Part shown: piece after piece, positions 26,606 to 34,098 of the stretch
Layout of the letters: each line of letters starts with the position of its first letter
How positions within the stretch are numbered: position 1 is the first letter of the stretch
Assembly: GCA_903912525.1 (NCBI GenBank)
Contig: CAIWHK010000042.1
Location: 1-64,000 of the forward strand
DNA length: 64,000 bases
Direction: 5' to 3'
DNA from: an uncultured bacterium
Lineage (GTDB): Bacteria; Krumholzibacteriota; Krumholzibacteriia; LZORAL124-64-63
The notes under the pieces: generated by a model
Told to the model about the DNA's origin: nothing
Databases searched by the model: none
What the model saw: only the letters and a program-made list of their open reading frames with translations
Program-made: the position numbers and the translations under genes

Positions 26606-29600
26606 GTGCGTTCGATGCTCGACGGCTTCGCCCGCTATCGCGTGACCGCCCTGGTCGCGGCGCTGCTGCTGTCCCTGCCCATGGCCGCGCTGGCGGCCGG
26701 CGGCGCGCTGCCCCGCCTGGGGGTCCTGGCCGACGACAGCGGCTCGCGCCTGCAGGTCGATGGACGGGACTTCATGGTGCTGGGCATGAACTGGGACTAT
26801 GTGCCCATCGGCACCAACTACGGCTACAGCCTCTGGGTGCAGCCCGACGACTTCATCAAGTCGGTGCTCGACCGCGAGATGCCGCTGCTGCAGGCGATGC
26901 ACGTCAACTCGATCCGCCTGTACACGGGCATCCAGCCGAAGTGGATCCAGTACATCTACGAGCGGTACGGCATCTTCACGGTGCTCAACCATACCGTGGG
27001 CCGTTACGGCCTGACCATCGACGGCGCCTGGGTGCCGGTGACCGACTACAGCGACCCGCGCGTGCGCACGATGCTGAAGACCGAACTGGCCGCGCTGGTC
27101 GACCAGTACAAGGACACGCCGGGCCTCCTGATGTGGCTCTTGGGCAACGAGAACAACTACGGCCTGTCGTGGGCGTCGTTCGAGATCGAGGCGCTGCCGA
27201 AGGGCGAGCAGAACACGGCCCGCGCGCGCTTCCTGTACTCGCTGTTCGGCGAGATCATCAACGACATCAAGCAGCGCGATGCCAACCACCTGGTCTGCAT
27301 CGCCAACGGCGACCTGCAGTACATCGACCTGGTGGCCGAGTACTGCGGCAAGATGGATGTGATGGGCTCGAACGTGTACCGCGGCATCTCGGCGCGCGAC
27401 TTCTACCAGGTCGTGAAGGACAAGCTGGGCAAGCCGGTCATCTTCACCGAGTTCGGCTCGGACGCCTTCAACGCGCGGACGATGCGCGAGGACCAGGCGA
27501 TGCAGGCGCGCTTCCTGGTCGGCCAGTGGCAGGAGATCTACGAGCAGTCGGCGGGCAAGGGCCGGGTGGGCAACGCGGCCGGCGGCCTGGTCTTCCAGTG
27601 GAGCGACGGCTGGTGGAAGTTCATGCAGGAAACCCGCCTGAACATGCACGACACGAACGCCTCGTGGCCCAACGCAGGCTATCCCGACGACTACCGCGAG
27701 GGCGACAACAACATGAACGAGGAGTGGTGGGGCATCACCGCCAAGGGCTTCCCCGACGCGGCCGGCTACTATGACCTGTACCCGCGCGCGGCCTACTACG
27801 CCCTGCGCGACGCCTGGAGCCTGGACCCCTACGCGCCCGGCGTCGACAAGGCGCGGGTCGTGGAGCATTTCGCGGGTGTCCGCCCGGCGATTTCGGTCCT
27901 CGAGGCCCGCGGCGACGCGGCGGCCCTGAAGGCCGACGGGCTGAGCAAGGTGCGCCTGGCCGGCGTGCGCATGGAGTTCGAGACCTACTCCACCGGCGCG
28001 AAGAACACGAGCACGCCCGAGGCCGCCGTGCCCGGCGGCGGCTACCCCGCCTTCCGCGGCTTCGACCACATGCAGTCGTTCTGGACCGAGTTCGAGGCCA
28101 TGCCCAGCGACCAGGTCACCGGCCGGCTGTCGCTGAACGTCCTGGGCCGCGTGCCCTTGAACCCGATCGACGAGATCTTCTACGAGAACCGCGGCCGCCC
28201 GGTCACGGCGCGGGGCAACGACGGCACCCCGCTGCGCCTGGAGTCGAACGAGCGCGTGAAGGTGTACCAGTCGAGCATCACCTGGGACGACCGCTGGTTC
28301 ACGCTGGACGGCTTCTACCGCACCGGCCACCTGCACTGGCAGTACGAGGGTGACTTCTTCGGCCTCTACCGCGACGCCTACTACGGCGAGAACATCGACA
28401 TCTACAACGGCGAGGCGCCGATCGGCTTCGAGATCGCCGGCAAGCGCCAGCTGGGCGGCCTGAAGCTGGCCTTCGGCCCGCAGCTGTGGTGGGGCGCCAA
28501 CCCGGCGATCTTCGCCAAGTACGGCCGCGACTTCGCGGGCTCGCGCTGGACGGCCATCTACCAGGAGGACTTCGCCGAACAGTCGCAGGTCACCACCTCG
28601 GCGGCCATCCCCACGCGCACCACGCGCAAGGCGGCCCTGACGATGACCCGGCGCGTCGGCCCGTTCAACTTCGAGGGCGGCGCCCTGTGGTCGGGCCAGC
28701 CGCGCGTGGGCGAGTCGTTCCAGATCGTCGACGAGGACCTGGTCGACGCGAACGTGAACCTCACCCAGGACGACATCCGCACCGACACGATCAGGAACAA
28801 GGACACCTGGGGCCTGAAGGGCAAGCTGACCTGGCAGAAGGGCAAGTACAACTGGTACGGGCAGGGCGCGTACATGGGCCTGGCCGCCGAGGCCGGCCCC
28901 ACCGCGATCCCGACCTTCACCGGCTGGGAACTGAAGGACAGCGGCTCGGGCAACCAGGTGCACGCCCTGACCGGCCTGGCCGTCACCAGGGGCTTGTGGC
29001 AGATCGGCCCGAACTTCCTGTGGCAGAAGCCGCTGGTGGGCCCCATGCCCAACGCGATGTACATGGAGCACCTGCAGGGCCGGGCGCGCAATGTGATCGA
29101 CGACCCCTTTGCTGTCAGGGGCAACCGCGAGACGACCGCCGGCGAGCTCATGGTCACCTACGACCCGACGCCCGCCACCTGGATGTGGCAGTGGGACAAC
29201 GACACGCGTGAGGACGCCGACCTGGCCGCGAGCATGGGCCTGTCGGTGCGGCGCCACCACACCACCGCCGACGCCGGCCTGTTCGTGGCGGCCGACGGCA
29301 ACGTGTACGCCTTCCCCGGCGCCACGCCTGAACGCGACCTGTGGACGCTGCGCTGCCGCGTCGTCAAGCGGGTCGGCACGTCGGCGCGCATGATCACGCA
29401 CCTGGCGGTGGGCACGGCCGAGCCCAACAGCGACGACCAGCGCCTGGTGCACATGTTCTCGGTCGACTCGCGCATCGCCTGGCCGGCGGTGGTCGTCAGC
29501 GGCGCCTTGAAGCTGAACGACTACGGCCCGTACGACTACCAGCGCGACTTCAACCTGACGTACCCGCTGCAGACCTGGCTGGACGTCTCGACCACGCTGG

Positions 29601-29791
29601 GCTCGCCGCGCTGGTTCGACCTGCCGCAGACGCGCCTGGGCGTGCGCGCGACGTACCGCACGCTGGACCGCTGGTCGCCGCGCTACATGCCCGAGGGCGA
29701 GCCCGAGCCGATCGTGAACGAGAAGTACCCGGACGGACTGGCGGGCGGGAACGAGTGGGAGATCAGGACGTATTTGCATCTGGCGATCTGA
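26606..29791 (+). CDS. Exported clan GH-A glycosidase fused to a probable outer-membrane beta-barrel
   Basis: A 1061-residue protein starting with GTG 6 bases after AAGGAG. Residues 1-30 are a signal peptide (ALLLSLPMAALA). About 40-430 are a TIM barrel of the GH2/GH5 type: GMNWDYVPIG, acid/base Glu182 in WLLGNENNYG, nucleophile Glu282 in IFTEFGSD, and WSDGWWKF. About 460-1061 have no catalytic motif but a long series of amphipathic strands rich in Trp, Tyr and Gly alternating with polar residues (for example KLTWQKGKYNWYGQGAYMGL), ending in a strand EWEIRTYLHLAI. This is what an outer-membrane barrel looks like. If so, the enzyme is anchored through its own barrel at the cell surface or its periplasmic side. 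The barrel assignment is inference. It follows the GH1 gene. Confidence 0.75.
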   Translation: MRSMLDGFARYRVTALVAALLLSLPMAALAAGGALPRLGVLADDSGSRLQVDGRDFMVLGMNWDYVPIGTNYGYSLWVQPDDFIKSVLDREMPLLQAMHVNSIRLYTGIQPKWIQYIYERYGIFTVLNHTVGRYGLTIDGAWVPVTDYSDPRVRTMLKTELAALVDQYKDTPGLLMWLLGNENNYGLSWASFEIEALPKGEQNTARARFLYSLFGEIINDIKQRDANHLVCIANGDLQYIDLVAEYCGKMDVMGSNVYRGISARDFYQVVKDKLGKPVIFTEFGSDAFNARTMREDQAMQARFLVGQWQEIYEQSAGKGRVGNAAGGLVFQWSDGWWKFMQETRLNMHDTNASWPNAGYPDDYREGDNNMNEEWWGITAKGFPDAAGYYDLYPRAAYYALRDAWSLDPYAPGVDKARVVEHFAGVRPAISVLEARGDAAALKADGLSKVRLAGVRMEFETYSTGAKNTSTPEAAVPGGGYPAFRGFDHMQSFWTEFEAMPSDQVTGRLSLNVLGRVPLNPIDEIFYENRGRPVTARGNDGTPLRLESNERVKVYQSSITWDDRWFTLDGFYRTGHLHWQYEGDFFGLYRDAYYGENIDIYNGEAPIGFEIAGKRQLGGLKLAFGPQLWWGANPAIFAKYGRDFAGSRWTAIYQEDFAEQSQVTTSAAIPTRTTRKAALTMTRRVGPFNFEGGALWSGQPRVGESFQIVDEDLVDANVNLTQDDIRTDTIRNKDTWGLKGKLTWQKGKYNWYGQGAYMGLAAEAGPTAIPTFTGWELKDSGSGNQVHALTGLAVTRGLWQIGPNFLWQKPLVGPMPNAMYMEHLQGRARNVIDDPFAVRGNRETTAGELMVTYDPTPATWMWQWDNDTREDADLAASMGLSVRRHHTTADAGLFVAADGNVYAFPGATPERDLWTLRCRVVKRVGTSARMITHLAVGTAEPNSDDQRLVHMFSVDSRIAWPAVVVSGALKLNDYGPYDYQRDFNLTYPLQTWLDVSTTLGSPRWFDLPQTRLGVRATYRTLDRWSPRYMPEGEPEPIVNEKYPDGLAGGNEWEIRTYLHLAI

Positions 29792-29813
29792 TCGTCGGCG
29801 CAGAGATGAAGCG

Positions 29814-29847
29814 AGCCCCGCTGCCCGGGAGGGTGGCGGGGCTCTTT
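29814..29847 (+). terminator. Intrinsic terminator after the GH1-barrel operon
   Basis: AGCCCCGC at 29814-29821 pairs with GCGGGGCT at 29836-29843 and CTTT follows. It lies 23 bases after the stop codon. Confidence 0.75.
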
Positions 29848-29890
29848 CGTTTGGGCGGGTTCCGTGCCGGCGCTCGAGGATCGTCAGGGG

Positions 29891-29908
29891 ACTTGCGCCG
29901 GCGCAAGT
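29891..29908. repeat. 18-bp dispersed palindrome, copy 1
   Basis: ACTTGCGCCGGCGCAAGT, a perfect palindrome, lies between the barrel-glycosidase and the nucleotidyltransferase genes. Identical copies are at 38173-38190 and 39436-39453, and a one-mismatch copy at 45229-45246. Confidence 0.8.
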
Positions 29909-30019
29909 CGCATGGTGGCGATAGGGGTGTCACGGGCCGGTGGACTGCGGTGGGCTTCACGTGTATCATTTCCCGGCACGCGGGACAACAATGCACGCCC
30001 TCGTTTTGCGGAGCAACGC

Positions 30020-30565
30020 TTGAAAGATCAGCTGGAATTCCTGCATCAGGTCGTCAGCCGGTTGGAGTCGGCCGGCATTCCGTACATGTTGACCGGTTCG
30101 GTGGCCATGTCTCTCTACTCACAGCCGCGGATGACCCGCGACATCGACCTGGTCGTCGAGTGTACGGACACGCGGGCCGAAGACTGGGTGCGACTGTTCG
30201 GAGACGATTGCTATGTGAGTCCGGAAGCCGTGTCGGAAGCGATTGCCCATGGTGGGATGTTCAACATCATCCACACCGAAGGCGTGGCCAAGGCTGATTT
30301 CATCGTGCGCCGCAGCGAGGAATACCGTCAGGTGGAGTTCACGCGACGGCAGCGCCGGCGGATCGGGGACCTGGATGTGATGGTCGTGGCGCGCGAAGAC
30401 CTGGTGCTGTCGAAGCTCCTGTGGTGGAAGGAGGGCGAATCGGCGATCCAGCTCCAGGACCTGCAGTGGCTGCTGGAGTCGACCGCCGCGATGGACATGG
30501 CCTATCTCGAGGACTGGGCCGCGCGTCTTGGCGTCGGTCCGAAGCTCCAGGAGCTGCTGCGATGA
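30020..30565 (+). CDS. Nucleotidyltransferase (AbiEii/DUF6036-like)
   Basis: A 181-residue protein of the polymerase-beta nucleotidyltransferase fold. YMLTGSVAMSLYSQPRMTRDIDLVVE contains the G-S helix turn and the D-x-D metal site (RDIDLV). Downstream LDVMVVAREDLVLSKLLWWKEGE matches the AbiEii-type pattern. Such proteins are often toxins or partners in two-gene modules. The likely start is a TTG 8 bases after GGAG, giving MKDQLEFLHQVV. Its TGA overlaps the ATG of the next small gene (ATGA), so the two form a unit. Whether this is a toxin-antitoxin pair is inference. Confidence 0.75.
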   Translation: MKDQLEFLHQVVSRLESAGIPYMLTGSVAMSLYSQPRMTRDIDLVVECTDTRAEDWVRLFGDDCYVSPEAVSEAIAHGGMFNIIHTEGVAKADFIVRRSEEYRQVEFTRRQRRRIGDLDVMVVAREDLVLSKLLWWKEGESAIQLQDLQWLLESTAAMDMAYLEDWAARLGVGPKLQELLR

Positions 30566-30846
30566 GCCGCGACACCTCCGACGAGATGAGCCGCCGCTAC
30601 CGGGACCTGGTCATGGCCCTGTCCCCGGAAGAGCGCCTGGTCATGTGCACGCGGATGTTCAGCGATGCCCGCGCGCTCGTCATTGCCGGCCTTGCCGATG
30701 AGGCCAATCCCGAGGGCCACTCGTTGCGCGCCCGGATCTTCCTGCGCATGTACGGACGTGACTTCGAGCCGATGGAGCGCATGCGCATCGTGGCCGCGCT
30801 TGATCGTGGCGAACAGGCGCATCCCGGCTTCCCCGACGCATGCTGA
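30562..30846 (+). CDS. Small conserved-type partner of the nucleotidyltransferase
   Basis: A 94-residue soluble protein translated in overlap with the nucleotidyltransferase gene. It has a helical first half (MSRRYRDLVMALSPEERLVMCTRMFSDARALVIAGL) and a basic second half (LRARIFLRMYGRDF). I do not recognise a named domain. Small proteins with an ERL-x-M...MF-x-x-AR pattern are known to me beside DUF6036-type genes. The overlap implies a stoichiometric partner, possibly antitoxin or regulator. Confidence 0.65.
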   Translation: MSRDTSDEMSRRYRDLVMALSPEERLVMCTRMFSDARALVIAGLADEANPEGHSLRARIFLRMYGRDFEPMERMRIVAALDRGEQAHPGFPDAC

Positions 30847-30861
30847 AGCCCCGCCGCCCGC

Positions 30862-33660
30862 CTACCGCACGATCGTCAGCCTCTTCGCCCCCAGGCGCTG
30901 CCCGCCCAGTTCCAGGCTGACGAAGTACACGCCCGCCGCGACGTTGCGTCCGCCGTCGTCGCGGGTGTCCCAGCGCGCCTCGAACCGACCGGCCGACAGC
31001 CGCCCCAGGTCCACCCGGCGCACCAGGCGCCCGCGCAGGTCGAACACGGAATAGCGGACTTCGGCGTCCACGGCCAGCGAGAAGGAGAGCGTCGACTCGC
31101 CGCCGCTCGGGTTGGGCCCGATCGAATGGAAGATGCTGACGCGCGCCTCGGACGAGGTGCCCGAAGTCGCCTCCACGGCCAGCGTTCCGGCGGCGCTCGT
31201 GACGCTGCCGCAGCCGTTGGTCACGACAAGCCGGTACGCGCCCGCGTCGGACGGGCGGACATTGGTGATCTTCAACACCGGCGTCGCGGCGCCGCTGACG
31301 GTCGAACCGTCGGGGCCGGGCCCGTTGAACATCAGCACGTCGTCGTGCGTCCAGCGGTAGTTCCAGGCCGGGTTGCCGTCGCCAACCGATGCCGAGAAGG
31401 TCACCGTCGCGCCCGCGCTCACCGTCTGCAGGAACGGGTAGGGGTTCACGGAGATCATGGGCAGGCCCGTCTCGGAATAACGGGCCCAGCGCAGGCTGGG
31501 CGTCACGCCGGCCTTCACGGCCGTGAATTCGCCGCCGGCGTGGATCTCGTCGTAGAAGCTGCCGAGCGCCCAGACGACGCCGTTGGCGCCGCCGGAAGCG
31601 GCGTGCCAGGCCGTCCCGTCCCACCAGGCGATGTTCTCGGCGCTGACGCCGCCGATGCTGGTGAAGACACCGCCGGCATACAGTCGGATTCCGTTCGTCT
31701 TCAGCGAGCGCACGCCGACCGAGTTCGTGCCGCCGGTGCCGAGGTTGAAATAGTTCACCCCGTCATAGCGGGCGATGTTCGCGCCGTTCGCCAGGCCGGC
31801 GAACTGGCCGCCGATGATGAGGCTGCCGTTGTAGACCTCGAGCGTATGCACCTGGCCGAGGAAATTGCCGCCGACCTGGGCCCAGCCGGTGCCTGTCCAG
31901 CGGGCCAGGCCGCCGGTGGCGACGCCGCCTGCCGTCGTGAAGGATCCTCCGGCATAGAGCGAACCGTTGAACTCCTTCAGCGCGCGGACCGTGCCGTTCA
32001 TGCCGCCGGCCATGCTCTCCCAGGTGTCCGTCGTCTCGTTCCAGCGCGCGATGCGGGAGACCGGGGTGGTCCCCGAGGACGTGAAGTTGCCTCCCGCGTA
32101 CGTCGCGCCGCCCATGCGCTCGATCGCGTAGACGTTGAAGTTGAACCCGGCGCCCATCGGCTCCCAGGCCGGGGGCGGGTAGGCGCTGATCGGTTGTTCC
32201 CGCCAGCGCGCGATGCGCAGGGCGCCGACGCCGCCGGCCGTCGTGAACACGCCGCCGGCGATCAGCTCGTTCGAGCCGTTGATGCCGGTATACTTGAATG
32301 TTTCCAGCGCGTAGACCGCGTTGTTCAGGCCCAGGCCGAAGGCCGACAACTCGCCGCCGTTCCAGCTGGCGATGTTGTTGGCCGTGCCCAGCATGAGCGC
32401 GGGCTGGGTGAACGATCCGCCCGCGACCATGCGCCCGGCAAAGGGCGTCATGGCCAGCACGTAGGAGGCGCTGCCGCCTCCGAACGGCGCCCAGGCAGCG
32501 CCGTTCCAGTGTGCGATGTTGCTGGCGGGGCCGCCCGCATTGGCGAACCAGCCGCCGGCGACCACCTCGTTGCGGTACGTGCAGACCTCATAGACCCGTT
32601 CGTCGATGCCGCCGGCCAGGGCCTGCCAGGCCGAGCCGCCGGCAGGCCAATGGGCGACGCGGTTGACGTTCGTCCCGCCCGCCGTGAGGAAGTCGCCCCC
32701 GATGACGATGCCGTCGTGGATGGCCACGCTCCAGACCGTGGCAGTGATGCCCGGGGTGCTGACGCCGCCCTGGAAATCGTGAAAGGTGCTGCCGTTCCAG
32801 CCGGCGAGGCTGCGGCAGGTGACGCCGTTGAGTTCCGTAAAGGTGCCGGCGACCAGCAGTTCGCCGCCGTACACCTTCATGTCGCGGATGGTGCCCGGAT
32901 CAGTGCCGTCGGTCATGGCCGTCCAGGATCCGCCGGGGTAGCCGTGCGTGATGTGGACGGCATTGCCGGTCGTGCTGCCCGCGCTCACCTTGTTGCCGGC
33001 GGCGACCAGCTTGCCGTCGTAGACCGCGAGCGAGTGAACGACGGAGCCCTTCTGGGACCCGAAGTCGGCCTCTTCGACGTCCTCCCAGGTGTGGAGCGCG
33101 TCATCCCAGCGCGCGATGAAATGCGCCGTGTTGCTCGTCGGCGTCACGTATTCCGTGTAGAAGGCGCCGGCGATGTAGAGGGAGCCGTCATAGACGATCA
33201 TGTCTTCCACGCTGCCTGAACTGGTCGCGGACATCATGGCCCACATGGTTCCCGTCCAGAACTGCACGGTCCGGTCGAAGGCGGCATCCGGATAGCCGCC
33301 ATCACAGCCGGCGACGATGCGGCCGTTGTACACAGCGAGGCAGAACACCGTCAATGGGATCCCCGCGCCGAAGGGGGACCACTGCGCCGTCGACGGGTCG
33401 TACTGCGCGATATTCAGGGCAGCCACGCCGCCGATCGACGTGAAGGCGCCGGCCGCCACCAGCCGTTCCAGGAGCGGACCATCGCCATCGGGATCCCAGG
33501 CAATGAATTCATTGATGGGGCCGTTGGCGCCGTTGGTCAGGGCGCCGTCGCTCAGGGGGCCCTGGAGCCAGTCCTCGCACTGGGCATGTGCCGCTGCGGG
33601 CAGCAAGAGCAGCGAGACCAGCGAGACCAGCGCCAGAACGGCATTCCATCGTGTATTCAC
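30862..33660 (-). CDS. Large secreted Kelch-like repeat protein with Ig and FlgD-like domains
   Basis: A 932-residue exported protein. The signal peptide (VLALVSLVSLLLLPAAAHA) ends near residue 27. From about 30 to 720 it consists of repeats of about 50 residues with the plan AGGxF-x-x-AGG-x-x-x-x-x-IARW-x-G-x-x-W-x-x-x-GGG...V-x-AL-x-x-Y-x-G, a Kelch/delta-60-like propeller series. An Ig-like segment follows (VNPYPFLQTVSAGATVTFSA...AGAYRLVVTNGCGSV), then a FlgD/Ig-like sorting domain (IGPNPSGGESTLSFSL...AAGVYFVSLELGG). The start is GTG at 33660, 6 bases after GAGGAG; an ATG at 33678 lacks such a site. It lies 14 bases after the DUF4242 gene. A surface adhesin or structural role is inferred. 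Confidence 0.78.
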   Translation of the reverse strand: MNTRWNAVLALVSLVSLLLLPAAAHAQCEDWLQGPLSDGALTNGANGPINEFIAWDPDGDGPLLERLVAAGAFTSIGGVAALNIAQYDPSTAQWSPFGAGIPLTVFCLAVYNGRIVAGCDGGYPDAAFDRTVQFWTGTMWAMMSATSSGSVEDMIVYDGSLYIAGAFYTEYVTPTSNTAHFIARWDDALHTWEDVEEADFGSQKGSVVHSLAVYDGKLVAAGNKVSAGSTTGNAVHITHGYPGGSWTAMTDGTDPGTIRDMKVYGGELLVAGTFTELNGVTCRSLAGWNGSTFHDFQGGVSTPGITATVWSVAIHDGIVIGGDFLTAGGTNVNRVAHWPAGGSAWQALAGGIDERVYEVCTYRNEVVAGGWFANAGGPASNIAHWNGAAWAPFGGGSASYVLAMTPFAGRMVAGGSFTQPALMLGTANNIASWNGGELSAFGLGLNNAVYALETFKYTGINGSNELIAGGVFTTAGGVGALRIARWREQPISAYPPPAWEPMGAGFNFNVYAIERMGGATYAGGNFTSSGTTPVSRIARWNETTDTWESMAGGMNGTVRALKEFNGSLYAGGSFTTAGGVATGGLARWTGTGWAQVGGNFLGQVHTLEVYNGSLIIGGQFAGLANGANIARYDGVNYFNLGTGGTNSVGVRSLKTNGIRLYAGGVFTSIGGVSAENIAWWDGTAWHAASGGANGVVWALGSFYDEIHAGGEFTAVKAGVTPSLRWARYSETGLPMISVNPYPFLQTVSAGATVTFSASVGDGNPAWNYRWTHDDVLMFNGPGPDGSTVSGAATPVLKITNVRPSDAGAYRLVVTNGCGSVTSAAGTLAVEATSGTSSEARVSIFHSIGPNPSGGESTLSFSLAVDAEVRYSVFDLRGRLVRRVDLGRLSAGRFEARWDTRDDGGRNVAAGVYFVSLELGGQRLGAKRLTIVR

Positions 33661-33674
33661 AAAGAACTCCTCGT

Positions 33675-33947
33675 TCATTCGGCAGTCGTCGGGTCGATCA
33701 TCGTCAGCACGCGCGCAACGACGTTGGCCGGGAAGCCGCCCTGGCGCGCATGTTCGCGCACGACGTCCTCGTTCGGCGCGAGGTAGACGCAATAGACCTT
33801 GTTGTCGGTGACGAAGCTCTGGACCCACTGCAGCCCGGGGCCGAGATCGCGGATGACCCCGCAGGATTTCTGCGAGATGGCCTGCAGGTCGGCCGGCGAC
33901 AGGTTCCCGGCGCCGGGGATCTCACGTTCGATGATGTACCTGGGCAT
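33675..33947 (-). CDS. DUF4242-like small protein
   Basis: A 90-residue soluble protein beginning MPRYIIEREIPGAGNL and containing LQWVQSFVTDNKVYCVYLAPNEDVVREHARQGGFPA. This matches the outline of DUF4242 (ferredoxin-like fold, function not settled). The start is the ATG at 33947; the open frame upstream reads through non-coding sequence. The stop lies 14 bases before the GTG of the Kelch-like gene, suggesting one transcript. Confidence 0.75.
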   Translation of the reverse strand: MPRYIIEREIPGAGNLSPADLQAISQKSCGVIRDLGPGLQWVQSFVTDNKVYCVYLAPNEDVVREHARQGGFPANVVARVLTMIDPTTAE

Positions 33948-34098
33948 GTGCTGGACGCTCCCTGGTTCGTGGCTTCCGCCGTGAAAAGGCCGGCCGGTGG
34001 GCAAAGGCCCGCACCGGCGCATGGATCCCATACGTCCGGAGCGGGCCGTGCGAACACAGGATGTCGGAGATTCTGCAGTATCCCTGCCGGGCGCCGGA

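Noticed and set aside
25079-29779. Minus-strand open frame of 1566 codons opposite GH1 and the barrel-glycosidase.
   Set aside because: It runs across two real genes and a promoter, and consists of Arg/Val/Gln/Ala-rich shadow sequence.
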